64,000 nucleotides of DNA from Variovorax sp. N23 (GCF_025486315.1 NZ_JAOOPY010000009.1:1-64000); one strand, 5' to 3'. Positions 11,397 through 21,042 are shown, counted from the first letter of the stretch. Notes: a model not told the origin generated them from the sequence alone. Numbers and translations: made by a program.

Positions 11397-12080
11397 CTAT
11401 CCAACGTGCTTGGCGAAGAAAGCCAGCGTGCGCTCCTTGGCCAGCGTAGCGGCGGCCGCGTCGTACGAGCCGCGCTGGTCGCAGTTGAAGCCGTGGTCGG
11501 CTTCGTAGACGTGCACCTCGACCTCGGGATGCGCCTTCTTGAAGGCCTCGACCGACTCGAGCGAGATCCAGTGGTCCTTGCTGCCGAAGTGCGCGAGCAC
11601 CGGCACCGTCGGGCTGAGCGCCGACTCTTCGGGCGTGGTCATGCCGCCGCCGTAGTACGGCACAGCGGCCGCGATGCCCGACACCCCTGCCGCCGCGCAC
11701 CAGGTCAGCAGGCCGCCCCAGCAGTAGCCCACGATGCCGACCTTGCCGGCCTTCGCCGCGTACTCGACGGCGGCCTGCACATCCTGCAGCACGCCGGGTG
11801 CGGGCAGCGCCTCGACCGCGGCCTTGAGCGCCATGCCGGCCTGCATGTCGTCGCCGGTATAACCGATGTCGACGCCGGGCTTCACGCGGTGGAAGGTCGC
11901 CGGCGCCACCGCCAGGTAGCCTGCCGCTGCGTAGCCGTCGGCCACCGAGCGGATGTGCGAGTTGACGCCGAAGATCTCCTGCAGCACGACGATGGCGCCC
12001 TTGGGCTGGCCCGCGGGTTCGGCCACGTAGGCCGGAAAGGTGACGCCGTCTTTGGCGGTGAGATCGATGAATTGACCCAT
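11397..12080 (-). CDS. Dienelactone hydrolase family protein
   Basis: Carboxymethylenebutenolidase-type alpha/beta hydrolase, 227 residues. It keeps the family catalytic set: E35 in LQEIFGVN, the nucleophile C120 in GYCWGG, D169 in GSKDHW and H196 in EADHGF. In aromatic degradation this enzyme opens dienelactone to maleylacetate, but many family members act on other esters. It probably shares a transcript with the upstream isomerase gene (28-bp gap). That pairing suggests a small aromatic or lactone detoxification unit. Confidence 0.87.
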   Translation of the reverse strand: MGQFIDLTAKDGVTFPAYVAEPAGQPKGAIVVLQEIFGVNSHIRSVADGYAAAGYLAVAPATFHRVKPGVDIGYTGDDMQAGMALKAAVEALPAPGVLQDVQAAVEYAAKAGKVGIVGYCWGGLLTWCAAAGVSGIAAAVPYYGGGMTTPEESALSPTVPVLAHFGSKDHWISLESVEAFKKAHPEVEVHVYEADHGFNCDQRGSYDAAAATLAKERTLAFFAKHVG

Positions 12081-12108
12081 GGTCGTTGCTCCTGTCGGAT
12101 TGAGAGAA

Positions 12109-12717
12109 TCAGTTGGTCTTGTTCTGCAGCGCGTGCTCGACGAAGTGGAGCCGGTCCTGGCCCCAGAACAGTTCGCCGTCGATCACGTACGTGGGGGCGC
12201 CGAACACCTGGGCGTCGATGGCCTCCTGCGTGTAGGTCTCGTAACGCTCCTGCACGGCCTGGCGCTGCGACTGCTCGACGCGCTGAGCCGGCAGGCCGCA
12301 TTCGACGGCAATCGCCTCGAGCACCTTCGGGTCGGCGATGTTGCGCTCCTGCACCCAGACCGCCGCGAAGATCGCAGCGCAGACCCGCATCGCCGCGTCG
12401 ACGCCATCGTGCATGTCAACGGCGATGATCAGCTTGGATGCATCGTCGCCCGCCACCGGGAAGAAGCGCGGCTTGACGTTCATCGGCAGGCCCAGGTGCT
12501 GCGAGAAGCGCGCCATCTCGACCAGCCGGTAGGCCTGGCGCTGCGGCGCGCGCTTGCCCAGCGGCAGGCCACCCGAGGCCGGGAACACCGCGCCGAAGTC
12601 GACCGGCCGCACCCGCACGGTGGCGCCGGCGGCCTTCGCGATGGCGGCGAAGCGGTCGTGGCCGAGGTAGGTCCAGGGGCTCTGCGGGGTGAAGTAGTAG
12701 TCGACGGTACGGGGCAT
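12109..12717 (-). CDS. 2-hydroxychromene-2-carboxylate isomerase-like protein (DsbA/kappa-GST fold)
   Basis: 202 residues of the HCCA isomerase family, glutathione-dependent enzymes related to NahD and kappa-class GSTs. The active-site Ser is S13 in TPQSPWTYLG, and the cis-Pro loop reads GAPTYVIDGELFWGQDRL. NahD isomerises 2-hydroxychromene-2-carboxylate in naphthalene degradation. No naphthalene pathway is nearby, so the true substrate is open. It lies upstream of the dienelactone hydrolase gene on the same strand and is divergent from an SDR gene (87-bp gap). Confidence 0.85.
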   Translation of the reverse strand: MPRTVDYYFTPQSPWTYLGHDRFAAIAKAAGATVRVRPVDFGAVFPASGGLPLGKRAPQRQAYRLVEMARFSQHLGLPMNVKPRFFPVAGDDASKLIIAVDMHDGVDAAMRVCAAIFAAVWVQERNIADPKVLEAIAVECGLPAQRVEQSQRQAVQERYETYTQEAIDAQVFGAPTYVIDGELFWGQDRLHFVEHALQNKTN

Positions 12718-12804
12718 GGATGTCTCCAGGAGAGGCGACGATGATGTAATCCGCGCCGGGGCGCTTTTTTAACCCACGCACGGCTTCCGTGCAGGAGGCG
12801 GGAA

Positions 12805-13554
12805 TTGAACCAGCAGATCCTTCTGATCACGGGCGGCGGCCGTGGCATCGGCGCCGCCGTCGCCGTTCTCGCAGCGCAGCGCGGCTATGCCGTGGCCGTC
12901 AACTACGCCAGCAACTCGCTGGCCGCCGACGAGGTGGTGCGCCGCATCCGCGCGAGCGGCGGCAGCGCCATCGCGGTGCAGGCCGACGTGGGCGACGAGG
13001 CCCAGGTGCTGGCGATGTTCGAGCAGGTCGACGCCAGGCTCGGCCGGCTCACCGCGCTGGTCAACAACGCCGGTGTGGTCGACCTGCAGGCCCGCGTCGA
13101 CGAGATGAGCGTGGCACGGCTGGAGCGCATGTTCCGCATCAACGTGATCGGCAGCTTCGTCTGCGCCCGCGAGGCGGTGCGGCGCATGAGCACGAAGCAC
13201 GGCGGCAGCGGTGGGGCCATCGTCAACGTCTCCAGCGCGGCCTCGCGGCTCGGGTCGCCCGGCCAGTACGTCGACTACGCGGCCAGCAAGGGCGCGATCG
13301 ACACCTTCACGCTCGGTCTGGCCAAGGAGGTGGCCGACGAAGGCATCCGCGTCAACGCAGTACGCCCCGGGCTGATCGCCACCGACATCCATGCGTCCGG
13401 CGGCATGCCCGAGCGCGCCGCCGCACTGGCACCCAGCGTGCCGATGAAGCGCGTCGGCAACGCCGAGGAGATCGCCGGGGCCGTGCTGTGGCTGCTCTCG
13501 CCCGAGGCCAGCTACACGACGGCGGCGCTGCTCGACGTCACCGGGGGACGCTGA
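12805..13554 (+). CDS. Short-chain dehydrogenase/reductase (SDR)
   Basis: 249-residue classical SDR. It has the cofactor motif TGGGRGIG at the N-terminus, VNNAGVV, the Ser of VNVSSAAS, and the catalytic YVDYAASK (Tyr and Lys). The start is a TTG at 12805 behind GCAGGAGGCGG, a clear ribosome site; no ATG gives a full N-terminus. The stop overlaps the next start (TGATG), so it is translationally coupled to a MarC gene. Substrate is unknown. Confidence 0.87.
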   Translation: MNQQILLITGGGRGIGAAVAVLAAQRGYAVAVNYASNSLAADEVVRRIRASGGSAIAVQADVGDEAQVLAMFEQVDARLGRLTALVNNAGVVDLQARVDEMSVARLERMFRINVIGSFVCAREAVRRMSTKHGGSGGAIVNVSSAASRLGSPGQYVDYAASKGAIDTFTLGLAKEVADEGIRVNAVRPGLIATDIHASGGMPERAAALAPSVPMKRVGNAEEIAGAVLWLLSPEASYTTAALLDVTGGR

Positions 13555-14213
13555 TGGCCAGCCCCACGATGGACCTGATCAAGCCGCTGATCACGCTGCT
13601 GGCCATCGTGAACCCGCTGGCGATCGTGCCCTTCTTCATCCACTACACGCAGGAATACAACGAGCGCCAGCGGCGCCGCACCGCGTGGATCTCGGCCTTC
13701 AGCGCCTTCGTGGTGATCGCCATCAGCGCGCTGCTGGGCCTGCAGCTGCTGGGCTTCTTCGGCATCTCGATCGCGAGCTTCCAGGTCGGCGGCGGCCTGC
13801 TGCTGCTCATCAGCTCGCTCAACATGCTCAACGCGCAGCCGGCCGAGGCCAAGACCAACAAGGAAGAGATCCGCGCGACCGAGGTGAAGGCCTCGCTCGG
13901 CGCGTCGATCGCCGTGGTGCCGCTGACCATCCCGTTGCTCACCGGCCCGGCCACCATGTCGACGATGGTGATCTACGCCGAGAAGACGCGGCACCTCTGG
14001 GAGATGGCCGTGCTGGTCGGCTACGGCGTGGTGATCGGCCTGGCGACCGGCATCGCCTTCTCGCTGGCCGAGCCGATCGCGCGCGTGCTGGGCAAGACCG
14101 GCATCAACGTGATGACACGGCTGATGGGCCTGATCCTCGCCGCGCTGGCGGTCGAGGTGATGGCCGACGGGCTGGGCAAGCTGTTCCCGATTTTGGGTCG
14201 GACGGCGCCCTGA
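13554..14213 (+). CDS. MarC-family integral membrane protein
   Basis: 219 residues with six hydrophobic segments. The start MDLIKPLITLLAIVNPLAIVPFF and the central PLTIPLLTGPATMST are characteristic of MarC (UPF0056). The molecular function is not established; the former link to multiple antibiotic resistance was withdrawn. Its ATG overlaps the stop of the SDR gene by 1 nt. It converges on the lipoprotein gene with a 10-bp gap. Confidence 0.9.
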   Translation: MASPTMDLIKPLITLLAIVNPLAIVPFFIHYTQEYNERQRRRTAWISAFSAFVVIAISALLGLQLLGFFGISIASFQVGGGLLLLISSLNMLNAQPAEAKTNKEEIRATEVKASLGASIAVVPLTIPLLTGPATMSTMVIYAEKTRHLWEMAVLVGYGVVIGLATGIAFSLAEPIARVLGKTGINVMTRLMGLILAALAVEVMADGLGKLFPILGRTAP

Positions 14214-14223
14214 GCGCGCGTCG

Positions 14224-14868
14224 TCAGGGCTGCTGATCGACCCAGGCGACCAGTTCGGCGATCGCCGCATCGCTGGCCAGGGTCAGCGCCCGCACGCCCC
14301 CCGGCGCGTCGGCACTCGTTGCCGGGCGCTGCACCGTGAAGCTGCGCTGCGCCACCACGCTGTCGCCGCCGGGCGCGCTCTGCACGAGCGTGGCACGCAG
14401 CCGCACCAGGCCGGCGCTCTGCGTCGGCGATGCAAAGTAGTGGCTGAATTCCTCGAGCGACACGCGCAGCGTGCGCGGCACGCGGCCGGCCGTGCGCGCC
14501 AGGCTCGCACTCTCTTCGCGGCTGAGCACCGTGCGGCGCTCGGCCAGGGCGTCGCGCAGGCGCCGGTAGAGCAGCTGGTTGGGCGCCACGCTCCAGCGCG
14601 ACTGGCCGTAGGGCCGCAACTCGTTGGCATCGGCGTAGCCCAGGCGGTAGAGGATCTGCGTGCCTTCCAGCCGCGTGCTGGCGTCGACGTCGGCCAGCGA
14701 CAGCGTCGGGCGCGGCGTGGCATCGGCAGGCGCCGGTGCCCGGGCCGCCAACACCGGACCGAAGTCGTAGAGCATCGCGCGCGACGGCCGGTCGGGCAGC
14801 GACCCGCATCCGGCCAGGAGAAGGAGAGCAGCCGCCAGGGCCGCGGTGGAGCAAAAGCGTGTGGGCAT
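14224..14868 (-). CDS. ABC-type transport auxiliary lipoprotein (PqiC/DUF330-like)
   Basis: About 214 residues with a lipoprotein signal (AALLLLAGCGS; the lipid-bearing Cys is near residue 20). The beta-rich body is of the kind found beside MCE-domain transport operons, where PqiC-type lipoproteins sit at the outer membrane. I chose the ATG at 14868, which follows GAGGTG at good spacing; a GTG three codons upstream is possible. It lies downstream of the mlaD-like gene, separated by a 150-bp repeat, and probably belongs to that system. Confidence 0.8.
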   Translation of the reverse strand: MPTRFCSTAALAAALLLLAGCGSLPDRPSRAMLYDFGPVLAARAPAPADATPRPTLSLADVDASTRLEGTQILYRLGYADANELRPYGQSRWSVAPNQLLYRRLRDALAERRTVLSREESASLARTAGRVPRTLRVSLEEFSHYFASPTQSAGLVRLRATLVQSAPGGDSVVAQRSFTVQRPATSADAPGGVRALTLASDAAIAELVAWVDQQP

Positions 14869-14878
14869 GGTCTTCACC

Positions 14879-15032
14879 TCAGTTATCTATAGTGCTACCC
14901 GCCACCCGCAGCCAATGAAACCGGCATGGCCGAGGCCAGGGCACCCGCGGAACTGGCGTTGCCAGGCCGCTGGGTGCGCCCCCTTGAGGGGGAGGCGCCG
15001 CAGGCGCATCGGGGGTAGGTTTCATTTCAAGG
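14879..15032. repeat. Dispersed intergenic repeat, copy A
   Basis: About 154 bp that align with 22588-22740. Both begin with CAGTTATC and share GAGGCCAGGG, CGCGGAAC and CCCCCTTGAGGGGG. Both end with GGGGGT followed by CATTTCAAGG. On the minus strand the end of the repeat supplies the stop codon of the mlaD-like gene. The CCCCCTTGAGGGGG palindrome and the adjoining GGCGCCGCAGGCGC can form two hairpins. Confidence 0.75.
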
Positions 15033-16007
15033 ACGTGCGGCGGCGGGTGCCGAGAAGCCCGGCTCGCCCGGGCCGGCGACGGCGCCGCCATTGCCGAAGA
15101 GCAGCGACTGCGGGTTGTCGTTGATGCCGTCGGCCGCACGGCCCAGGCGGCGCACCGCGCTGGACGTGTCCTCGGCCACGCGGTTCAGCCGCGGCAGCGT
15201 CGCCATGTTGAAGCTGTCCACCGCCTGCGACAGCGCCTTGGTGCCGTCGCCCAGCCGGTCGATCGGTCCGTCGGGCGCGTTGAGCCGGTTGGCAGTCGTG
15301 TTCAGGTTGTTGGCCACGCGCGAGATGTCGCCGGCCGCGGTCTTGACGGAGCCCATCGTGTCGCGCGTGCGGTCGATCAGCGGCGGCAGCGCCGTGAGCG
15401 CCGGGTTCAGGCCGGTCCTGACGGTGTTGTCGAGCTGCTTCGTCAGCTGGTTGGCGCTGGCCGCGGCCTGCGCGATGTTCTCCAGCGCATCGGCGATGCG
15501 CTTCTGGTTGGCTGCGCCCAGCACCACGTTGACCCGCTTGGTCACGTCCTCGACCTGGTCGAGGATGACCTCGCCGCGGTCCTGCAGCTGCGCCAGCACG
15601 GAAGGTTTGAGCGGGATGCGCGGCGGGTTGGCGTTGTCGGGCGCCAGCGCCACCTGCGACTCGCCCTTGTCGTCGATCGCGATGAAGGCCAGGCCGGTCA
15701 CGCCCTGGTAGCTCAGCGTGGCGAAGCTCGACTGCGTGAGCGGCACCCGTTCGTCGACGGTGATGCGCACCCGCACGTTGCCCTTGACCTTGGGGTCGAA
15801 GTCGATGGCCGTGACCTTGCCCACCGCGATGCCGCGGTAGCGCACCATGGCCTGCGGCTGCAGGCCGCTGACCGCGTCGCGGGTCGAGAGTTCGTAGGTG
15901 TTGCGCACCGTGTTGTCGCGCGTGAGCCAGACCACCAGCGCGACGAGCACGGCGACCAGGCCGAGCACGAAGGCGCCGGCGGCGAGGGCATGGGCCTTGT
16001 TTTCCAT
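15027..16007 (-). CDS. mlaD: MCE-domain protein, MlaD-like
   Basis: 326-residue inner-membrane-anchored protein of a lipid-transport ABC system. One TM helix (about 10-30) is followed by the MCE/MlaD domain (YELSTRDAVSGLQPQAMVRYRG, GKVTAIDFDP). A long helical C-terminal tail (about 150-300) follows, longer than in E. coli MlaD. It lies 5 bp downstream of the ATPase gene. No mlaC or mlaA is adjacent, so this may be a Mla paralogue rather than the main phospholipid-recycling system. Confidence 0.87.
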   Translation of the reverse strand: MENKAHALAAGAFVLGLVAVLVALVVWLTRDNTVRNTYELSTRDAVSGLQPQAMVRYRGIAVGKVTAIDFDPKVKGNVRVRITVDERVPLTQSSFATLSYQGVTGLAFIAIDDKGESQVALAPDNANPPRIPLKPSVLAQLQDRGEVILDQVEDVTKRVNVVLGAANQKRIADALENIAQAAASANQLTKQLDNTVRTGLNPALTALPPLIDRTRDTMGSVKTAAGDISRVANNLNTTANRLNAPDGPIDRLGDGTKALSQAVDSFNMATLPRLNRVAEDTSSAVRRLGRAADGINDNPQSLLFGNGGAVAGPGEPGFSAPAAARP

Positions 16008-16012
16008 GGGGT

Positions 16013-16834
16013 CTACCTTTCGGCCGGCGCGTCGCCGGCGGGGGTGTCGTGCAGGGCTTCCATGGCGCGCTTTCCGCGCCCGCCCAGAAAGTAGTCGTGG
16101 ATGAACGGGTGCTCGTAGGCGATCACCTCGCGCGGCCGGCCCGAGACGATGACCCGCTGGTCGGCCAGCACCGCGATGCGGGTGCTCAGGTCGAACAGCG
16201 TGTCGAGGTCGTGCGTGACCATCACCACCGTCAGCCCCAGTTCGCGGTGCAGACTGCGCAGCAGGTCGCAGAAGCTGTCGGAGGCCGCGGGGTCGAGCCC
16301 GGCGGTGGGCTCGTCGAGCAGCAGCAGCGGCGGGTCCATGATCAGCGCACGCGCCAGCGCCACGCGCTTGATCATGCCGCCCGACAGGTCCGACGGGCTG
16401 CGGTTCGCATGCTCGGGCTTCAGGCCCACCATCTGCAGCTTGACCAGCGCCGCATCGCGAATGAGGTCGTCCGGCAGCAGCCGCAGCTCGCGCAGCGGGA
16501 AGGCGATGTTCTCGAGCACGCTGAAGGCCGAGAACAGCGCGCCGTGCTGGAACAGCATGCCGACCTTGGCCGCATCCTTGGCGCCCAGCTGCCCGGGCCG
16601 CTGGCCGAGGACGGTGACCTCGCCCCGGGTGGGTTGCTGCAAGCCGAGGATCTGGCGCAGCAGCACCGTCTTGCCGGTGCCCGATCCGCCGACCAGCGAC
16701 AGCACCTCGCCACGGCGGATCGACAGGTCGAGGTCGCGGTGCACCACCTGCTCGCCGTCGGTCGACTTGAACACCGTCCACAGGCGGCGGATGTCCACCA
16801 CCACCGGCGCGTCGGATGCCGGCTCGTCGATCAT
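16013..16834 (-). CDS. mlaF: ABC transporter ATP-binding protein, MlaF-like
   Basis: 273-residue ATPase of the MCE lipid transporter. It has Walker A GGSGTGKT, the signature LSGGMIKRVALARAL and Walker B LLLLDEPTAGLDP. The LSGGMxKR form of the signature is typical of MlaF. Its ATG overlaps the mlaE-like stop (ATGA), and mlaD follows after 5 bp. It acts at the cytoplasmic face with the MlaE-like permease. Confidence 0.92.
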   Translation of the reverse strand: MIDEPASDAPVVVDIRRLWTVFKSTDGEQVVHRDLDLSIRRGEVLSLVGGSGTGKTVLLRQILGLQQPTRGEVTVLGQRPGQLGAKDAAKVGMLFQHGALFSAFSVLENIAFPLRELRLLPDDLIRDAALVKLQMVGLKPEHANRSPSDLSGGMIKRVALARALIMDPPLLLLDEPTAGLDPAASDSFCDLLRSLHRELGLTVVMVTHDLDTLFDLSTRIAVLADQRVIVSGRPREVIAYEHPFIHDYFLGGRGKRAMEALHDTPAGDAPAER

Positions 16835-18048
16835 TGGAAACCCACGCCCCGGAACAGCACGGCGAACAGCGCGTCGACCAGGATCACCACGGTGATCGAG
16901 GTCACCACCGACGAGGTGGTGCCGCGCCCGAGGCTCTCGGTGTTGGGCTTGACCTTCATGCCGAAGTAGCAGCCCACCAGCGCGATGAGGATGCCGAACA
17001 CCGCCGACTTGCCCAGCGCCAGCCACAGGTTCGACAACGGCACCGCGCGCGGCAGCGCCTGCATGAAGTAGGCCGGCGACAGGTCGAGCGTGAGGTTGGC
17101 CGCGATCATGCCGCCGCCGAGCGCCGCCATCGACGTCCACATGCTGATGAGCGGCATCGCGACGGCCAGCGCCAGCACGCGCGGCATCACCAGCCGGAAG
17201 CCGTGCGGGATGCCCATGACGCGCATCGCGTCGAGTTCCTCGGTCACGCGCATCACGCCGATCTGCGCCGTGATCGCCGAGCCCGAACGCCCCGCGACCA
17301 ACACCGCGGCCAGCACCGGCCCGAGTTCGCGGATCAGCGACAGGCCCAGGATGTTGACCATGAAGGCTTCCGCGCCGAAGTTGCGCAGCTGGTTCGACAT
17401 GAGGTAGGCCAGCACCACGCCGATCAGAACGCCCACCAGCGCGGTGATCGGCAGCGCGGTGGTGCCGAACTGGTAGAGCTGGCCCGACAGGTCGCGCCAG
17501 GGCGCACGGTGCGGTGCGCGGATCAGCGTGCCGATGTCCAGCACGAGCTGGCCGATCAGCCGCAGGACGTCGCGCGCCACCACCAGGGCGCGCGGGCCGC
17601 GGTGGGCATAGGCCTTGAGATGGTCGGCCAGCGTCGGACCGGCATCGGGCGGCGCGGCGCAGGTGAACTGCGCCACATGCTCGAGCACCGCCTTGTGCGG
17701 CGGGTCCATCTCGATGTGCTGCGGCCAGGCGCCGCCCCAATGCCGCCACAGCACCTGGGCCCCGATGTGGTCCAGCTGCTCGATGGGGCGCAGGTCCCAC
17801 GCGGCATCGCCTTTCGGCAGGCCGCGCAGGCTCTCGGCCAGGGCGACCCAGTCCTGGCGCGACGAGAAGGCCAGGGCCGTCCATTGGCCTTGCGCGACCA
17901 CCGCGCCTTCTGCGCCGCGCGCCACGCGGGGCGGTGCACGCACCGGCTCGTCCGGCGCAGCGGCGAGCGTGGTGGGCGCAGTGTTCGGCGCGGAAAGTGG
18001 CATGGAGACGGTCTGTTCCGGGAGGGCTCGTTGGTAGCGGCGCGTCAT
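16831..18048 (-). CDS. mlaE: MlaE-family ABC permease with N-terminal STAS-like domain
   Basis: About 405 residues. The C-terminal 260 are the MlaE permease: [21 protein letters not shown], the [19 protein letters not shown] loop, and [12 protein letters not shown] near the end. The first 140 residues contain a STAS/MlaB-like segment ([20 protein letters not shown]). The regulatory MlaB function thus appears fused to the permease instead of being separate. The start is either the ATG at 18048 (MTRRYQRAL) or the one at 18003 (MPLSAPNTA), and neither has a strong ribosome site. First gene of the operon. Confidence 0.85.
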   Translation of the reverse strand: MTRRYQRALPEQTVSMPLSAPNTAPTTLAAAPDEPVRAPPRVARGAEGAVVAQGQWTALAFSSRQDWVALAESLRGLPKGDAAWDLRPIEQLDHIGAQVLWRHWGGAWPQHIEMDPPHKAVLEHVAQFTCAAPPDAGPTLADHLKAYAHRGPRALVVARDVLRLIGQLVLDIGTLIRAPHRAPWRDLSGQLYQFGTTALPITALVGVLIGVVLAYLMSNQLRNFGAEAFMVNILGLSLIRELGPVLAAVLVAGRSGSAITAQIGVMRVTEELDAMRVMGIPHGFRLVMPRVLALAVAMPLISMWTSMAALGGGMIAANLTLDLSPAYFMQALPRAVPLSNLWLALGKSAVFGILIALVGCYFGMKVKPNTESLGRGTTSSVVTSITVVILVDALFAVLFRGVGFQ

Positions 18049-18145
18049 CCTAACCGGAGGGTATGACGTGCGCGGCGATGGTCGGCGTCGTCCGACAGAG
18101 CGCAGCACCTGCAGGAAGCGGGCCCGCTCGGCCGATCGGCGTCGC

Positions 18146-19123
18146 TCAGCCGCCGATGCGGGTGCCCACGTCGGCGCCGAAGCCCTCGGCCAGCGACGCG
18201 CGCAGCCACGCGACGAAAGCCGCCACCGCGCGCGGCACGTGACTGGCATAGGGCCGGATGGCGTACAGCCGCTCCCCGAAGGCGCCGACCGGCGTCCACT
18301 GCGGCAGCACCTCCACCAGTTTCCCCGCGCGCAGCGCCGCCTGCGCGCTGAAGTCCGGCAGCAGCGCAATGCCCAGCCCCGCCAGGGCCGCATCGCGCAG
18401 CGCTTCGCTGTTGTTGGCGGCCAGCGGCCCCGACACCGGCACGGTGACGCGCTGGCCGTCGCTCCCCGAACCGCCTGCTCGGCCGGCGCGCCGCTCCAGG
18501 TGCCAGGTCGGCGTGTCCTGCGCACGGGGGTAGTGGAGGCAGTCGTGCGCGGCGAGCGCGGCCGGCGCGTCGGGCGTGCCGCGGCGGCGCAGGTAGCCGC
18601 GGCTGGCCGCCAGCACCGAGCGCGTCGGGCACAGCACCCAGGCGACATGGGTGTCCGGCGGGGCGGCGGTGTGGCGGATCGCGAGGTCGAAACCTTCCAT
18701 CGCCAGCGAGCGGAGCCGGTCCGACAGGTCGAGCTCGATGCGCACCTCGGGGTAGGCGCGCAGGAAGTCCGCCAGCCGCGGCACCAGTTGCTGGCGCGCG
18801 AAGGCGACCGGCGCCGTCACCCGCAGCAGCCCGCGCGGCACGCCGGCCAGGTCGCGCACGCCGGCGAAGCTGTGGGCGATCTGCTCGAAGTTCGGGCGCA
18901 TCTCGTCGACCAGGCGCTGGCCCGCTTCGGTGAGCCGCACGCTGCGCGTGGTGCGCTGCACCAGCGGCACGCCCGCCGCCTGCTCCAGCTCGGCGATGCG
19001 CTGGCTCATCGCCGCCTTGCTCACGCCCAGGCGCTGCGCCGCGGCCGTGTAGCTGCCCTGCTGGGCCAGCACGGTGAGCGCGTGCAGGTGGGTCCACAGC
19101 GCTTCGATCTTTCGGGAGTCCAT
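18146..19123 (-). CDS. LysR-family transcriptional regulator (divergent from mmsA)
   Basis: About 325 residues with the N-terminal HTH ([33 protein letters not shown]) and a LysR substrate domain. The ATG at 19123 ([10 protein letters not shown]) is favoured; a longer form from 19150 would start inside the operator. The gene is divergent from the methylmalonate-semialdehyde dehydrogenase gene, with a clear inverted repeat between them. mmsA is therefore the probable target. Confidence 0.87.
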   Translation of the reverse strand: MDSRKIEALWTHLHALTVLAQQGSYTAAAQRLGVSKAAMSQRIAELEQAAGVPLVQRTTRSVRLTEAGQRLVDEMRPNFEQIAHSFAGVRDLAGVPRGLLRVTAPVAFARQQLVPRLADFLRAYPEVRIELDLSDRLRSLAMEGFDLAIRHTAAPPDTHVAWVLCPTRSVLAASRGYLRRRGTPDAPAALAAHDCLHYPRAQDTPTWHLERRAGRAGGSGSDGQRVTVPVSGPLAANNSEALRDAALAGLGIALLPDFSAQAALRAGKLVEVLPQWTPVGAFGERLYAIRPYASHVPRAVAAFVAWLRASLAEGFGADVGTRIGG

Positions 19124-19129
19124 GATGGC

Positions 19130-19151
19130 ATTGTTCACCAATACGAACAAT
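19130..19151. promoter_or_regulatory. LysR operator between lysR and mmsA
   Basis: Perfect 7-bp arms, ATTGTTC (19130-19136) and GAACAAT (19145-19151), around an 8-bp centre. It lies directly upstream of the lysR start and about 20 bp before the mmsA -35. That is the usual place for a LysR protein to repress itself and activate the divergent gene. Confidence 0.7.
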
Positions 19152-19170
19152 CAGTTAAGCCGGAGGCGTC

Positions 19171-19199
19171 TTGGCGCCAGGGTGCCGCGTGCCTAAACT
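19171..19199 (+). promoter_or_regulatory. Sigma-70 promoter of mmsA
   Basis: TTGGCG (19171-19176), a 17-nt spacer, then TAAACT (19194-19199), about 40 bp before the mmsA ATG. Hexamers, spacing and position agree, and the LysR operator sits just upstream. Confidence 0.6.
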
Positions 19200-19240
19200 G
19201 CCGACATCCTCCCCCGAACGACACCCGCACGAGAGCTCGC

Positions 19241-20752
19241 ATGACCATCGCCTCCATCGACCACTACATCCACGGCCGCGCCGTGGCCAACGAATCCGGC
19301 CGCAGCCAGGACGTGACCAACCCCGCCAGCGGCAAGGTCACCGGCAAGGTCGGCCTGGCCGACAAGGCGGCGGTCGACGCCGCGGTCGCCTCGGCGCAGG
19401 CCGCCTTCCCCGCGTGGGCCGACACGCCGCCGATCCGCCGCGCCCGCGTGATGTTCAAGTTCCTGCAACTGCTCAACGAACACAAGGACGAGCTCGCCCA
19501 CCTGATCACCGCCGAGCACGGCAAGGTCTTCACCGATGCGCAGGGCGAAGTCAGCCGCGGCATCGACATCGTCGAATTCGCCTGCGGCATTCCGCAGCTG
19601 CTCAAGGGCGACTTCACCGAGCAGGTGTCCACCGGCATCGACAACTGGACGCTGCGCCAGCCGCTCGGCGTGGTGGCCGGCATCACGCCGTTCAACTTCC
19701 CGGTGATGGTGCCGATGTGGATGTTCCCGGTGGCCATCGCCGCGGGCAACACCTTCGTGCTGAAGCCGAGCCCGACCGACCCGAGCGCGTCGCTGAAGAT
19801 GGCCGAGCTGCTGAAGCAGGCCGGCCTGCCCGACGGCGTTTTCAACGTGGTGCAGGGCGACAAGGTCGCGGTCGACGCGCTGCTCGAGCACCCGGACGTG
19901 AAGGCGGTGAGCTTCGTCGGCTCCACCCCGATCGCCAACTACATCTACGAGACCGGCGCCCGCCACGGCAAGCGCGTGCAGGCCCTGGGCGGCGCGAAGA
20001 ACCACATGGTCGTGATGCCCGACGCCGACATCGACCAGGCGGTCGACGCGCTGATCGGCGCGGGCTACGGCTCGGCTGGCGAGCGCTGCATGGCGATCTC
20101 GGTGGCGGTGCTGGTGGGCGACGTGGCCGACCGCCTGCTGCCCAAGCTGATCGAGCGCACCAAGACGCTGAAGGTGCTCGACGGCGAGAACCTCGACGCC
20201 GAGATGGGCCCGATCGTCACGCGCGCCGCGCACGAGCGCATCACCGGCTACATCGACCTGGGCGTGACCGAAGGCGCCAAGCTGCTGGTGGATGGCCGAA
20301 AGTTCGACGGCGCCAAGGCCGGCACCGGTTGCGACGACGGCTACTGGATGGGCGGCACGCTGTTCGACCACGTCACGCCCGAGATGCGCATCTACAAGGA
20401 AGAGATCTTCGGCCCGGTGCTGGGCTGCGTGCGCGTGGCCGACCTGAAGGAAGCGGTCGACCTGATCAACGCGCACGAGTTCGGCAACGGCGTGTCGTGC
20501 TTCACCCGCGACGGCAATGTGGCACGCGAGTTCGGCCGCCGCATCCAGGTCGGCATGGTCGGCATCAACGTGCCGATCCCGGTGCCGATGGCCTGGCATG
20601 GGTTCGGTGGCTGGAAGCGTTCGCTGTTCGGTGACATGCACGCGTATGGCGAAGAAGGCGTGCGCTTCTACACGAAGCAGAAGTCGATCATGCAGCGCTG
20701 GCCGGAGAGCATCGGCAAGGGGGCCGAGTTCGTGATGCCGACGGCAAAGTAA
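19241..20752 (+). CDS. mmsA: CoA-acylating methylmalonate-semialdehyde dehydrogenase
   Basis: 503-residue aldehyde dehydrogenase that converts methylmalonate semialdehyde (valine catabolism) and malonate semialdehyde to propionyl- or acetyl-CoA. The family order is intact: [28 protein letters not shown], and the catalytic C283 in [11 protein letters not shown]. The MmsA/IolA subfamily is shown by [14 protein letters not shown] and the C-terminal KSIMQRWP. The expected neighbours mmsB or acyl-CoA dehydrogenase are absent. Probably activated by the divergent LysR protein. Ends in an intrinsic terminator. Confidence 0.95.
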   Translation: MTIASIDHYIHGRAVANESGRSQDVTNPASGKVTGKVGLADKAAVDAAVASAQAAFPAWADTPPIRRARVMFKFLQLLNEHKDELAHLITAEHGKVFTDAQGEVSRGIDIVEFACGIPQLLKGDFTEQVSTGIDNWTLRQPLGVVAGITPFNFPVMVPMWMFPVAIAAGNTFVLKPSPTDPSASLKMAELLKQAGLPDGVFNVVQGDKVAVDALLEHPDVKAVSFVGSTPIANYIYETGARHGKRVQALGGAKNHMVVMPDADIDQAVDALIGAGYGSAGERCMAISVAVLVGDVADRLLPKLIERTKTLKVLDGENLDAEMGPIVTRAAHERITGYIDLGVTEGAKLLVDGRKFDGAKAGTGCDDGYWMGGTLFDHVTPEMRIYKEEIFGPVLGCVRVADLKEAVDLINAHEFGNGVSCFTRDGNVAREFGRRIQVGMVGINVPIPVPMAWHGFGGWKRSLFGDMHAYGEEGVRFYTKQKSIMQRWPESIGKGAEFVMPTAK

Positions 20753-20770
20753 GCTGTCCTGCGTTCGTTG

Positions 20771-20810
20771 AAAACGCCGTGGGCCTTTGTTGGCTTGCGG
20801 CGTTTTTGTT
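20771..20810 (+). terminator. Intrinsic terminator of mmsA
   Basis: AAAACGCCG (20771-20779) pairs with CGGCGTTTT (20798-20806), followed by more Ts, 18 bp after the mmsA stop. Confidence 0.8.
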
Positions 20811-20857
20811 TGTTGGCTGTTGTTCGGGGTGGGCTCGAGGGCGACGGGTAACCCCTT

Positions 20858-21042
20858 CCGCGAATGTCCCCCGGCCTGCGGCCTCCTCCTTTATTTCGCT
20901 GCAGGGGCTACCCATCACCCTCGGCCTGGACGCGGCGCGTCGTTCCGCGCGATCAACCACCGCCGTGTCCAAGGCTGAGGTCGGTGCGGTGTACTGCGCA
21001 GCGAAATAAAGGAGGAGGCCGCAGGCCGGGGGACATTCGCGG
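20858..21042. repeat. Long inverted repeat with perfect 45-bp arms
   Basis: Bases 20858-20902 are the exact reverse complement of 20998-21042, with a 95-bp centre. The arms include CCCCCGGCCTGCGGCC and CTCCTCCTTTATTTCGCTGC. They show no mismatch. The element occupies most of the 333-bp gap between mmsA and the amidase gene. No transposase or coding sequence is associated; the rest of the gap holds only the mmsA terminator. It resembles a miniature mobile or REP-like element. Confidence 0.85.

Noticed and set aside
12109..12717. Naphthalene degradation gene nahD
   Set aside because: The family fits, but no ring-hydroxylating dioxygenase or other nah gene is in the window.
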